Below are positions 44,572 to 55,013 of a DNA stretch of 61,295 nucleotides, one piece after another (position 1 is the first letter of the stretch; each line of letters begins with the position of its first letter). A program made the position numbers and the translations under genes. The stretch is from Paraphysomonas bandaiensis (lineage: Eukaryota > Chrysophyceae), in assembly GCA_965644295.1 (NCBI GenBank), contig CBFFRP010000262.1, forward strand, positions 1 to 61,295, written 5' to 3'. The notes under the pieces are model-generated. The model worked only from the letters and a program-made list of their open reading frames with translations, was not told where the DNA came from and did not search any database.

Positions 44572-47003
44572 ATGCTCACCCGTGATCTTGTGTTTCGGGT
44601 GCTGTGGTTTCTAGAGAACGAACAGGATGACTTCCTCGTTGCTCAGGATGCCTATACGACCATACACTCATGCATCATGCAGTTGAGTGCTGTGGGGGAT
44701 ACTATCTCTCAGTATGAGGATAAACTACAGTCGATTAGTCCTGACAGTGTCATCGAGAGGTCCAAGTGTGCGAGTTATATCATTAAACTGAAGGAGTTGC
44801 ATGCGTGTGCGAGTACACTGATTGAGATCTTGTCTCCTCTTCGAATCAAAGCAGGTCTGAGTGGATATCTCATATCTTTGCTACTGTAATATTTCTTATT
44901 GGTTGACAGAGCGTTTTTGGTTTTGTGGTCCTGTGGACCATACGACCTGCTTGAGTGTCGATAAGAGCGAAATCCACAGATGGAGAGTATTTCGTGATGT
45001 GGATATAAGTGCTAGTTTGAAACTCCAAATCGCGGAATTCAAGGCTGACTGTCGGAGTATTTTGAATTCATATTTTGCAGATATGCTGGAATTATTCGAA
45101 AGAGAGCGACAGTTTCAGGATCAAGAGCTTGAGAAACTAGAGAATAGACCTATCAGGTTACACAATAAGTTGCCGCTGAGTGCACTTGATCAGATATCAC
45201 GGACCTGCAACTCATTCATCAGCACCTCTATGTACCCCTACACTCATATTCACATTGTTGATACTGCGTTTGCCAAGAGACTGGGATATTCGGTTTCTCG
45301 TCTGCTGGCAATGCCGGTTATTACATTTGTTGTTAATACCCGCGAAACAGAAACTATAATAAATGAACTTGTATCTGGCGCAGATAACCCAACTTTAGCA
45401 ATCTTGTTCTATCGCTCAATTACCCGCAAGGTTGTCGCCGTCCATTGGGAAATATCTACGATGGAGATTGATGATATGGTAGTAGGGTGTGGAATTGATA
45501 TCACACAGGAAATAGAATCAACACATTTGGTACGATATATACCTTATATCCTCTCAATTCATGACACCTTTATCCCTAGAAACAGGCAATTGGAGTTCAA
45601 AAGATGCTTCGTCAATGGTTACATAGTATTCGAAATGCGAGTTTTGAACAGCAAGCGCGGGTAATATTAGATGAAACAGCCGCCCTTGAGAGTCGAATAG
45701 ACAATAACTCTTATGCAGATGACTTCAGGGCTATATACGACAGGTACGTCACAGCACTTATTTTGTGAATATATCTAAGAGTTGTGCACAGCATTAATCT
45801 ACTGATTCACACAGCTAAAACCTCTGTTGGGCTGATTGACCAAGCTCTCGATACCACAGGGCTCATACAGCAAATGGCAGTGGTAGACTTCGTTAATAAC
45901 TTAACCTCTTTTCCCCACCACTTTGCCAGTAGCGAGGGAATGGGTGCTGTATACTGTCAGTGTGTCTTCATTCTCAATGGCAAGAGAGTGCAGTCGCATG
46001 AATTCGGAACTCTGTTTGTCACCGGGGAAGTTGTGAACATTCAGTCTGCACTTGAGAACATTATCGCCAATGCTGTGAGGTATATTTTGCATTTGATTTT
46101 TAGTCAGTGAATGTTATGTGTTGGTGGGCAGAACTTCCGACCCAATTTCCGGGATCATTATTGAATTAGAGGTTCAGCAGATGGACAACAAATTGCAGTT
46201 TAGAGTAAATGTGGTTGATAATGCCTCGGGAGGGATGCCGCTGGAGGTGTTCCAATACTTGGAGAGGGAATTGGGCCCTTCGAAGTGTCAGGATGAACGT
46301 AAAAAGGGTAGCGAAACCGTTAATGTAAGTTCTCCTCGCCATGGTGGCTCGCAGATGGGGCTCTGGAATCTGGTAGAGTTGTATCACATTCTGACCCAAG
46401 CTGGAGGAAATGACTTCGATCTGCGTGTGACAACTCAGCGCACAGGGTCCACGGTCTCAATGAGATTCACTATGGACTTAATGGCTCCTGTGACGATCGC
46501 AAAGCTACCGAGTTCTCGGTCTGATCATGAGCATGCCCGGAAGAAACTCAAAGGTGAGGATATCTAGGCTTTCGTATGTTGTATACACTTTTGACCTAGC
46601 AATGTCTATTTCTGACTCGATAACTTGAAATTGTATTGTATTAGGAACTTTGCTTGTGGTGGATGACAGCGTAATTATTAGAAAAATTATTGGGAAGTAT
46701 TTACTTTCTCTGGATTGTGCCTATCAGATATGCAGCGATGGATCAGAAGCTCTGCAGTGGTTCTCATCGAATGCTCGTGAATGCGCAGGAGTGATCACTG
46801 ATTTGGAGATGCCGAAAGTAGGTGGTGATGCATTAATTGCGAGCATAAAGGAAATGTGTCCCACCACCCCATGTGTACTTGTGTCCGGTAACGATATTGG
46901 TGTCGATAAGCTACCCCTTGGTACTATGCGCGCAATTGTTAAGCCAATTACACTGCCAGTGGTGGAATCAATTATCATCGATTTTCTTAGTTTGCAAGAG
47001 TAG
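44572..47003 (+). CDS. Hybrid histidine kinase (PAS-HisKA-HATPase-REC), six exons
   Basis: A 711-residue protein from exons 44572-44854, 44910-45529, 45580-45743, 45792-46079, 46132-46553 and 46645-47003, with introns of 48-91 nt and phases kept. Order: an N-terminal helical region (1-180); a PAS-like domain (~185-295, ending VVGCGIDITQEI); an H-box LHSIRN with His316; an N-box ENIIANAVR near 444-452; G boxes VVDNASGG and GSQMGLWNL; then a receiver domain. The receiver has DD at 599-600, phospho-acceptor ITDLEMP at Asp645 and IVKPI. All key phosphorelay residues are visible. No membrane segment is seen, so it is probably a cytosolic sensor. Such enzymes occur in fungi, amoebae, algae and plants, not animals. 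Confidence 0.9.
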
Positions 47004-47278
47004 ATAACTCTGTACCGTAGTTTTGGATTCCAAGGGCGTATGCATGCCAGTTGTTTTGGTATTCTTTCCCATAGGACTATCAAGATCAATATGACATAAT
47101 ACTAGATTTGAAATGTTCTTGATTGAATTCGAGACTTTTTGTGTGCAATTGGTTGGATAAACACGACATCCGATATTACGTCATTGTCACAAAATAATAT
47201 AGTTTTGTTTGTCAACATGTTTGTACTTCGACATTCATTTGGTTGTTTGGTAGTGTACAGTATACTACTACCCGTCGT
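47004..47278. other. 3' flank of the histidine kinase gene
   Basis: No gene recognised. The last bases include ACAGTATACTACTACC, another GTATAC-containing stretch. Confidence 0.4.
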
Positions 47279-47433
47279 CAGGGTAGAACTGTAGGTATAC
47301 CGCTGTGTGACTAATTGACAAATGTGGGTTCAGCAATAAATAAAATAATTCACGTTCATGTCCTGTCATTTCTTTGACGCTTTCAAAGTTATGTGTACGG
47401 TAGCAAGTATTAAGGGGTTTCTGTGATTTGTGA
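47279..47433 (+). pseudogene. Displaced fragment of the RPS18 3' end and 3'UTR
   Basis: About 155 bp match 52076-52240, the last codons and 3'UTR of the RPS18 gene. Shared words in order are GGGTAGAACTGT, GTGTGACTAATTGACAAATG, AAATAAAATAATTC and TACGGTAG. The end of the coding part, including the stop, is deleted relative to the gene. It is a short duplication or 3'-truncated copy, not functional. Confidence 0.85.
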
Positions 47434-47438
47434 TTTAT

Positions 47439-47560
47439 CAGGGCTGCGTTCCAATTAACTGATTTTCAGTTCTTTGCAATTAACAATTAATTGTCAACTA
47501 TTGATAATGGGACGGCAATTCGTAATTGCAATTATAATTGACTCCAGCATGCTTATGATG
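47439..47560 (+). mobile_element. Left end of an hAT element, truncated
   Basis: Starts CAGGGCTGCGTTCCAATTAA, and subterminal GCAATTATAATTGACTCCAGC matches the elements at 15116 and 49585. Similarity breaks near 47555, before an inverted R3 copy, so it is probably a truncated or interrupted insertion. It abuts the RPS18 fragment. Confidence 0.75.
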
Positions 47561-47629
47561 CACTTATGCATAAACAACGACATATTACCACCATCCTCTC
47601 TCTATTGGTTATTCTACGACTCAATCTTT

Positions 47630-47830
47630 TTTATTTATTTGTTCCTTCTTCGCATATATACTATAATCGCTCTCAACAAAGTCGGATTCGCATCTTTTGG
47701 TGGTGTTCTGGGGAATAAGTACGGACATATTTCTCCTGGAAACTATGGTGAGTCGCATGTATAGTCAGCAGATATTGTTCTGCTCACTCATAACCAAATT
47801 CTTGTGTGGTACAAAACACTATTTTTTCCC
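47630..47830 (-). repeat. Inverted R3 repeat fragment
   Basis: Reverse complement of 43003-43135: CTCTCAACAAAGTCGGATTC, GTGGTGTTCTGGGGAATAAG, CAGCAGATATTGTTCTGC. The 96-codon open frame across it is not a gene. Confidence 0.75.
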
Positions 47831-48226
47831 TAAGTTGAAAGAAGCTAACTGAGCAAAGCAAGTATACTCTGTATATATACCATACATGGCATATATTAGC
47901 AACGATGATGGCAGTGTAATTTACAGTCTGAGTCTTCTTCCGAGTGGATTCAGAGAATCCTCTCAGTGCTCTGTATCATATTTGTTTGTTGTGCAATGAT
48001 CGCCTTAAACAAAGTATACAGCGAGGTTACATGACTTGTGTGAATAATATATAGCCAAGAAGAGAAGGGCGCCAAATATTTCTTGGCGAGAGGAACTCGA
48101 GAGAATTTCGGGAAATGAAAGACTTCACACTGGCGATATATTGTCTTTTATAAGAATGAAAGTATCTTCTTACTCCAGATTCTAACTCCAGAAACTTTTG
48201 AAAGCTGAAACAATATTTGACGCAAC
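47831..48226. other. Intergenic stretch
   Basis: No gene or clear repeat recognised between the R3 fragment and the hAT relic. Confidence 0.35.
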
Positions 48227-48754
48227 ATGAAAATTACAGAGTGTTACGCTGGCCTTACAAAGAGATGGAACCAATTTGTACCAAGCCCGCCAGAATTTCC
48301 AGAGCTGCATCCATACCTTTCCCCGAATGCAAGCATTGTTGCCAGTGCAAATTTTGAGAAGGCAGTGGCTAAAATTAAAGGGAACGATGAAAGAGAGTTG
48401 ACAGGCCATGAGAGAAGAGCAGTTAGACATGAGAGAAGGGAACTGGATTCATCCATGGAGGTTGGTGTACCCGACAGAAATAACGAGGACGAGAGTGAAG
48501 GAACTGGTTTTGCACAGCGTGTTCTGGACAGCGCCGAGGTCACCAAGAGAGCTCGACTTGGTACCTATGAGTCCAATTACCGCTGCTTGCTTCATTATGA
48601 AGCACAATCTAATGATGTTGAGAGGCTCTTTAGTCGTGCAAAGTTGATTATGACACCTGAGCGTAGAAACATGAATCCATTAATATCGTCTAGAATTGTT
48701 GCTATTCCTACGAGCCAATTACATGTTGTGGGATGTTTATACCCTCCTCCATAA
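48227..48754 (+). pseudogene. hAT transposase C-terminal relic
   Basis: A 175-codon frame that ends with NDVERLFSRAKLIMTPERRN, the hAT C-terminal dimerisation signature. The preceding part is charged and of low similarity to the other copies. The catalytic RNase H-like part is missing, so it cannot encode an active transposase. It is a second, diverged hAT lineage relative to the 49585-50585 element (RLFSRAKIVMTDLRQ). Confidence 0.75.
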
Positions 48755-48884
48755 AGCCCTGCAAGAAGATCTTGATATGCCAGTAGAGAGCGAGAAGTAG
48801 TTAAAATTTGTAGTCTGTTATTTAACTAAAAATTAGTAATTAAGGGAGCACAACACTATCTATATTATCTATTATATGAGTGGT

Positions 48885-49018
48885 TTTAGTAGGTATTAAT
48901 GGCCATTAATGGTCATTATAATTGCGGGGACATTTTTCATTAGTGCCATTATAATTGCGGGGAACTGGACTACCATTAATGGGCCATTAATGGTTACCAG
49001 GCCCTGGTACATGGGACA
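48885..49018. repeat. R2 repeat, ATTAATGG family
   Basis: Contains two ATTATAATTGCGGGGA blocks flanked by ATTAATGGCCATTAATGG and CCATTAATGGGCCATTAATG, ending ACCAGGCCCTGG. Related to 18075-18490 (inverted) and to 1540-1615. Palindromic and AT-rich, it is probably a MITE. Confidence 0.65.
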
Positions 49019-49260
49019 CTATTAAGTTCACTTGTGTAGACGTCATTGGTCCCTATAACGAATAAACAGGCATCCGGAAATGAGCCCACCTCAAGGGCAT
49101 CCGGGGCATTGGACTGCCTGCTGATGTTAATCATCCGCGCTAGTTCACCTTAAGGACAGAGAGTGAAAGTGGTTGCACCTTGGTGCTTGCTGTGACGAAC
49201 AAGCAGCTTTCGTATCGTCAAATAGTAGTAGGTCAGAGTTAAGCACTATTTATTAGTTAA
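49019..49260 (-). repeat. Inverted R3 repeat copy
   Basis: Reverse complement of about 42745-42960: CGAATAAACAG, GACTGCCTGCTGA, GGTTGCACCTTGGTGCTTGC, CAAATAGTAGTAGG. It directly follows the R2 copy. Confidence 0.75.
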
Positions 49261-49584
49261 ATTATTTTGCTGCATTAGTTCTGACTCTTTCACTACTACT
49301 ATAAAACTATTATAAGTATACTCTAAATTACACAGTTATGACTGAATTATGTTTGGAGAGATATAGCACTCACTGTAGAAAGTAGAAACACATCAATCAC
49401 CAACACCAATTCTACAAATCGTATCTTTAACCGCTACTATATATATATTCAGTTTTTATATTCAATATCTACGCCAATTATAGTAGCCTATTATATTGTA
49501 TTTCATTGCTGCATAGAATACAGGATAGTTATTAGCGATAGTCTTCAATAAGCTACAAGGTCGTACGGAAGTTGGAGTTGGTTG
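49261..49584. other. AT-rich stretch, nothing recognised
   Basis: No gene or repeat recognised between the R3 copy and the hAT element. The last eight bases are the left copy of the hAT target duplication. Confidence 0.4.
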
Positions 49585-50585
49585 CAGGGCTGCGTATCAA
49601 TTAATTGATTTGCAATTAATTGTCAATTGAAATTGGGGCATCGAATCATAATTGCAATTATAATTGACTCCAGCTCGCTTCAATTAATATTATTGTCAAT
49701 TAATTGCAATTAATTGATATTAAGAAACGCACCTCTTTATGCTAAAAAGTTCATATCTACATAATATCAACTTAGACCAATGTCTGTATTATGATAGGCC
49801 TCTACTTGCTTCTATATCTAATCGTTTGCGGTCATGCGAGTTTGGTTCAGATGTGTTAAGTCTACAGTAATACCAAGTAAAATGGAGCATGCCAAGCTCC
49901 TCGTGCAATTACGGGAGGAATTGGAATTCTTCAACTAGTGTCCATCCAATTACAGAAGGAGGTGAGCACCAGCTCGACCTCCACGACATTCGTATATTGT
50001 TTGACTAACTCACCATTAGGCACTCAATTGTCGAGCGTCATCTGGGCAGCAATACCGCTATTATTCATAACGCTGCTTTCGAAACGGCAGTCGTGAAGAT
50101 TCAATGTGGTAATGAAGCCGCACTAACTCGGACAGAAAAGGATCAAATTAAAATATTTTTGCTCGACGAGGATGAAGAAGATGATGACAGTGAGAGTCTA
50201 GTTCAGGATGACGACGCAGCGCAACGTTTGATTGATGATAGCAGACAGCGGAAGCAAGCACATCTTAACCAGAAAACTTGTTACCGCAGCATGAAGCACT
50301 TACATGCCACAACTAATAAGGTTGAAAGGTTATTCAGTAGAGCTAAGATTGTTATGACGGATTTGCGCCAAGAGTATGACTCCTCGGCATTTAGAGTTAC
50401 TGATGTTTTTACGCATGAACCGTCGCCTCTGGAATGAAAAGACAGTTGAGGTAGCTATATTGGCAGCTAATGTAGTTTAGTATTAAATAATTGTAATTAA
50501 TAGCAATAGTTGAAATTGAACAGCAAGTAATAATTGCAATTATAATTGACTACAACCTGCGTCAATTAATTGCTATGCAGCCCTG
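49585..50585 (+). mobile_element. Non-autonomous hAT transposon with perfect 8-bp target duplication
   Basis: A 1001-bp element. The left end CAGGGCTGCGTATCAATTAA and right end (read inward) CAGGGCTGCATAGCAATTAA are inverted repeats. It is flanked by GTTGGTTG at 49577-49584 and GTTGGTTG at 50586-50593, an exact 8-bp duplication. Subterminal GCAATTATAATTGACT blocks are shared with the other copies. Inside, 50093-50437 encodes the hAT C-terminus (NKVERLFSRAKIVMTDLRQE), after which a frameshift separates the final ATGAACCGTCGCCTCTGGAA segment. Most of the transposase is missing. Confidence 0.93.
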
Positions 50586-51602
50586 GTTGGTTGTAGTTTA
50601 ATATAAAAAACATATAAATGTGTCATGAAACCCTTCTTCTTATTCTTCATTGGTCTAAAAACAGGGAGATTCATGTACTGCTTCGTTTAATGGGAGAAGT
50701 AAGCGACTTAAGCGTTTTCACTCAAGCATATGAAGATCTAGAGATGTCCTGCAGATTCATGGAGTTATCTATGGTTATGTCGACAGATTCATTGATCATT
50801 TCCCTTCTTCATAGAGGTAACACTGACAAAGGATGCATGTTATGTACTAATAAGCTATACAGACATTGTTCTATGTTGATATGTAGATATGAACTAATTG
50901 TTTTGTTTGGATGCTCTGCAAATGATTAATAAGTTGTGTGGTGTGAGATGGTATCTTAGACACTAGGTTGAATACCAACATTAGTGTTACTACTTCAGCC
51001 AATTGACTGGTTGAGTGGTATTTCCTGATGTAGTTACTGTGTGCTGTAAATGATATATTCACGCACCATATCGATATACGACACAGTCTACTGACCAGAT
51101 GGCATCAGTAGCTCCCGTCTAATCATCGTCTGAATCTAAGTGAGGTATCCTGATTCCTTCTGTCGGTATGTATGTTTGGTTTGCTCTCGTTGGTGATTCA
51201 TACATAGGCTGTATGCAGTAACTTGGCAGAACAGTCACTCCATGTGTGACGCCAGGCCTGGTGATAACTGCCAAGTACACTTCAGCTATCACTTAGGCCA
51301 ATTATTCAGATAGAATCAAAGCAGATTGATATGCAGCCAAGCACATCATCATGCATGGTGCTGTAGACGGCTGTGATTGGTACGGTATTCGTATTTCGGT
51401 ATTGTATAGTTGAATATACAGAGGACACCTCTGGATCCGAAAAAACTGAAACGTCGTTTTAAGATTGCATCATATTTGTGGAGTTGATGATTGAAAAAAA
51501 ACAGTGTCGGAACTGGAGCAGCTCTCTCGTGTCGCTGGTATCGTTAGCAACCATTGCTGAGCATTGTCTCCAGTTTGTCAATAGTCAGGTCACGGATTAA
51601 TC
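50586..51602. other. Region upstream of RPS18
   Basis: A 103-codon frame at 50618-50929 has no recognisable motif. 51375-51420 (GGTACGGTATTCGTATTTCGG) resembles the promoter words of other genes and lies ~190 bp before the RPS18 ATG. Confidence 0.4.
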
Positions 51603-52123
51603 ATGGTGAGTCCTGTTTAATGATTTTATCATTTCTTGACATGTCTTTATTTGAACAGAGTCTTCAAATGACTTCAGAATTTCAGCACATCTTGCGTGTG
51701 CTGAACACAAACATTGACGGAAAGCGCAAGGTCATGTTCGCCATCACCAAAATCACCGGTATTGGCAAACGTTTCGCTAACCTTATTTGCAAGAAGGCTG
51801 AGATCGATATCACTCGTCGTGCTGGCTCTCTTACCAACGAAGAGATTGAGAAGCTTGTTGCAATTATTTCTAACCCCAAGCAGTTCAAGGTTCCTTCCTG
51901 GTTCGTGAACAGGCAAAAGGATAGAGTTACTGGCAAGACAACTCAGGTTGTTGTCAACGGTCTCATTGGTAAGGTTCGTGAGGATCTTGAGAGATTGAAG
52001 AAGGTCAGAGCCCACCGTGGTATTCGCCACTACTGGGGTGTCAGAGTCCGTGGTCAGCACACCAAGACTACCGGTCGTAAGGGTAGAACTGTGGGTATGC
52101 CTGGTGGTGCCAACCCCAAATAA
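51603..52123 (+). CDS. RPS18: 40S ribosomal protein S18 (uS13), two exons
   Basis: A 155-residue protein. Exon 1 is only the ATG (51603-51605), followed by a 53-nt intron (51606-51658) and exon 2 (51659-52123). [54 protein letters not shown] and [17 protein letters not shown] match eukaryotic uS13 almost throughout. It sits at the head of the small subunit and contacts the P-site tRNA. The C-terminus MPGGANPK differs from the human tail. The intron directly after the ATG is a layout often seen in ribosomal protein genes. The codon pattern (many GGT, CGT, AAG) fits high expression. AAATAAAATAA in the 3'UTR could carry the poly(A) signal. Confidence 0.97.
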
Positions 52124-52508
52124 GCATGTGTGACTAATTGACAAATGTGGGATCAGCAGTAAATAAAATAATTCGCTTTCATATCCTGTCTTCTCTGACA
52201 TTTTCAAAGCTATGAGTACGGTAGTAAGGGATTTCTGTGATACTTATTGTGTTAACAATCGCTATTTACGGAAATATCTGCACACATGAGGCATAATTTT
52301 TCCAATATTACTCCACTTAAAATTTAAAGTACAGATAAAGCATACACCGATATTCGCTCTTTCAATCTTTCAATACAATGTATTCACTACACATATATGT
52401 CCTATATCACGGTTTGTAAGGCATTGCCGAATAGAATCATAACTAATAATTATTTAACATTAGCATAAATATATTTATTATTAATATATACTACTGATGT
52501 TGTTACTC
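52124..52508. other. RPS18 3'UTR and flank
   Basis: The first ~120 bp are the 3'UTR that is also copied at 47279-47433. The rest is AT-rich with no gene. The last eight bases are the left target duplication of the MITE. Confidence 0.5.
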
Positions 52509-52759
52509 AGGGATAGGGAACAATATATTGCAATACTATTGTTAGATAGCGTTCCATCAATAGTATTGATGGAGATTTTAAACAGGCCAAACAATACAAT
52601 TACAATATATTATATATTGATTGCAATATATTGCTATAGTATTGTGAGCTCTTTTAACATAAACACTATTGATGGAATATTTGACCAGTCCACCAATCAA
52701 TATATTTTGCAATATATTGTACAATGTATTGCAATACAATATATTGTTCCCTATCCCTG
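52509..52759. mobile_element. 251-bp hAT-type MITE with perfect 8-bp target duplication
   Basis: The terminal inverted repeats begin CAGGGATAGGGAACAATATA on both ends and are identical for about 22 bp. Direct flanks TTGTTACT (52501-52508) and TTGTTACT (52760-52767) match exactly. The interior is A/T-rich with many CAATATATTG palindromes and a second inverted pair (TCCATCAATAGTATTGATGG near 52550; ACTATTGATGGA near 52665). There is no coding capacity. The termini differ from the GCTGCGTATCAATTA family, so it is a separate family. Confidence 0.92.
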
Positions 52760-53095
52760 TTGTTACTTATATTACGTTTAACGAAGAAATACCTATATTT
52801 ATATTAGATATATTACGTTTAATTATATTAGATATTAGATATTAGATACTATTTGACACTTGTTTGTTGTAGTAATGCCTGCAGTTCGTGACAGCATAGG
52901 GAGATAGGGAGGGGTTACCTACTTCTCATTTATACATCGGGCGATTATGGTTATGGCTCTTGAATGGTCAACTGTCAACTGGTACCTAATCGAGAAGAAA
53001 CATCACAAATTAATACACCGATACATCTACCGTCGCCGTCTTTGCATGCGTGAAGGATTGTTAGTTGTAATATTTAGAACATTTCAACTATGATT

Positions 53096-53281
53096 CAGGG
53101 CTGCGTATCAATGAATTGCCAATTATTGAAATTGAAATTGGACAGCAAGTAGTAATTGCAATTGTAATTGACTACAAAGTGCGTCAATTAATTAATTGAT
53201 AAGCATCTCAGCATCTCTGCTTAACAATATATCATATATTACACCATTCACGGCATTTCAATTCATTGATACGCAGCCTTG
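53096..53281. mobile_element. 186-bp MITE related to the hAT family
   Basis: The left end CAGGGCTGCGTATCAATGAA and the right end (inward) CAAGGCTGCGTATCAATGAA are inverted repeats. Subterminal GCAATTGTAATTGACTACAA matches the right ends of the 15116 and 49585 elements, so it is probably an internal-deletion derivative. The flanks do not show a clean duplication. Confidence 0.8.
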
Positions 53282-53644
53282 ATGTTAAGAGTTAAGAGGT
53301 ACGCGTAATTAGTGATTCTTAATATTAAGATTTGAAGTGTCACAGTTCTCTGCATTAACAGCCGGAAGAACTTGTCGGCCTTATACTTTGTACCCGAGTT
53401 TCTAGGAAACAATAATACAAGAAGTAGAATACTATAATTTAAGAATAACTTGTTAGTACGTCAACTGCTATTTTGGAGGGACAGTATGAAAATTTTGTAG
53501 AGAAAAAATTTTCGGAAAACGTTGTAGTGCTACATCAATGAATTATTAGTTTATATTAAATGCACTAATGTATGCATTACATATAAAAAGTGCTACAAGT
53601 GTATGAAGCAACTTTGGAGTCCCAGAAATTGCGGGGGGAAATAT
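53282..53644. other. Intergenic stretch, nothing recognised
   Basis: AT-rich, with no gene, RNA or repeat seen between the MITE and the 3' end of the membrane protein gene. Confidence 0.4.
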
Positions 53645-54427
53645 TTAGCATTTACACGATAAGGCCGCCTCACCTGCATTCAGTCCATCATTGCTTGGGA
53701 AAAAGCATTTCAGAAATCTGAGTCCAAATTGACATGATTTCACGTCATACATTGCAATCGCTAGTTGTGCCATACGGACATACCACCCACATGCTAACTG
53801 TCCAATAGAGTATCCAATGCCGGCAGCCACCTGGCCGAAGCCAAAAAGTAGACCAAGATTAATTTGCCCAATGCAAATAAGGCCAACATTTATTTGACCA
53901 AAACAAAATATACCATACGCAAATTGGCCAACACTAAGCACACAAGTTGAGTGTCGCATATCATGTATGTCAGTACATATTCCTTTATAAGGTTTCTTGT
54001 TGCCGTCCTCATCATATATTACGATTGTAGCGAAATAAAATATAATGATTATACATGCAGCTAAGTTAACGAGACCTGAGAGAACAAGAACAATCCACTT
54101 CGCAACACTTAGCTTAGGCCACACAAACTGGTAGAATGGATAATTTGATGCAGGTCGAGTAACACGAGTATTAGCAGATTCTACATTAGTTGGATACGTA
54201 TAATTTGGTGCAGACTGAGTAACAGGAGTAGAAGCAGATTCCACGCTAGTTGGATACGCAAAGGCCGTAGCGGTAGGTACGGAGTCAGAAACAAGTTTAG
54301 CCTGACACACAGGATAGGCGTCGGGATCAGTACCACGAAACGCTGGGTTCACCGGAGGAGGAGGTGGCATGGGAGTCGCCGTGGAGGAAGACTCCTCCGG
54401 CGATGGAGAAAAACTCATGTTGATCAT
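53645..54427 (-). CDS. Membrane protein with GQ decapeptide repeats
   Basis: A single-exon 260-residue protein; the second ATG, at codon 4 (MSFSPSPEE), is also a plausible start. Residues 1-100 are Pro/Ser/Thr-rich and include a ~25-residue duplication (YPTSVESASTPVTQSAPNY / YPTNVESANTRVTRPASNY). Residues ~111-139 form a transmembrane helix (WIVLVLSGLVNLAACIIII). The following ~65 residues are a periodic array: SVGQFAYGIFC, FGQINVGLIC, IGQINLGLLFG, FGQVAAGIGY, SIGQLACGWYV, MAQLAIA. The ~10-residue period with invariant Gly-Gln and a second Gly suggests a solenoid or tightly packed membrane hairpins. I do not recognise a family. Cysteines are frequent near the C-terminus. Confidence 0.75.
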   Translation of the reverse strand: MINMSFSPSPEESSSTATPMPPPPPVNPAFRGTDPDAYPVCQAKLVSDSVPTATAFAYPTSVESASTPVTQSAPNYTYPTNVESANTRVTRPASNYPFYQFVWPKLSVAKWIVLVLSGLVNLAACIIIIFYFATIVIYDEDGNKKPYKGICTDIHDMRHSTCVLSVGQFAYGIFCFGQINVGLICIGQINLGLLFGFGQVAAGIGYSIGQLACGWYVRMAQLAIAMYDVKSCQFGLRFLKCFFPSNDGLNAGEAALSCKC

Positions 54428-54607
54428 AATTAATATACGATGCTATCACTTCTTGATACCAGTGCATGCATATATCCTGTACGCCAATTCTACACAGTAC
54501 CCTGTCCACACCTCCCTTCCTCCTGGTCAGAATAGAACTGTATTCGTACTCCAGTATTGTAACTACTACTACTATAGTATGACATACCTACCTAGGAACT
54601 CCTACTA
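54428..54607. other. Upstream region of the GQ-repeat gene
   Basis: Short 5' flank with GTACTCCAGTATTGTAAC-type words before the microsatellite. No gene seen. Confidence 0.4.
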
Positions 54608-55013
54608 ATACACATACATACATACATACATACATACATACATACATACATACATACATACATACATACATACATACATACATACATACATACATACATA
54701 CATACATACATACATACATACATACATACATACATACATACATACATACATACATACATACATACATACATACATACATACATACATACATACATACATA
54801 CATACATACATACATACCTACATACCTACATACCTACATACCTACATACCTACATACCTACATACCTACATACATACATACATACATACATACATACATA
54901 CATACATACATACATACATACATACATACATACATACATACATACATACATACATACATACATACATACATACATACATACATACATACATACATACATA
55001 CATACATACATAC
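54608..55013. repeat. Second (CATA)n microsatellite
   Basis: About 400 bp of ACAT repeats, with a central block (about 54815-54870) of alternating ACAT/ACCT units. The LTR retrotransposon begins immediately after it, so the element inserted at the edge of, or inside, the array. Confidence 0.96.

Noticed and set aside
50618-50929. 103-codon frame upstream of RPS18
   Set aside because: No motif, AT-rich, directly beside a transposon end.
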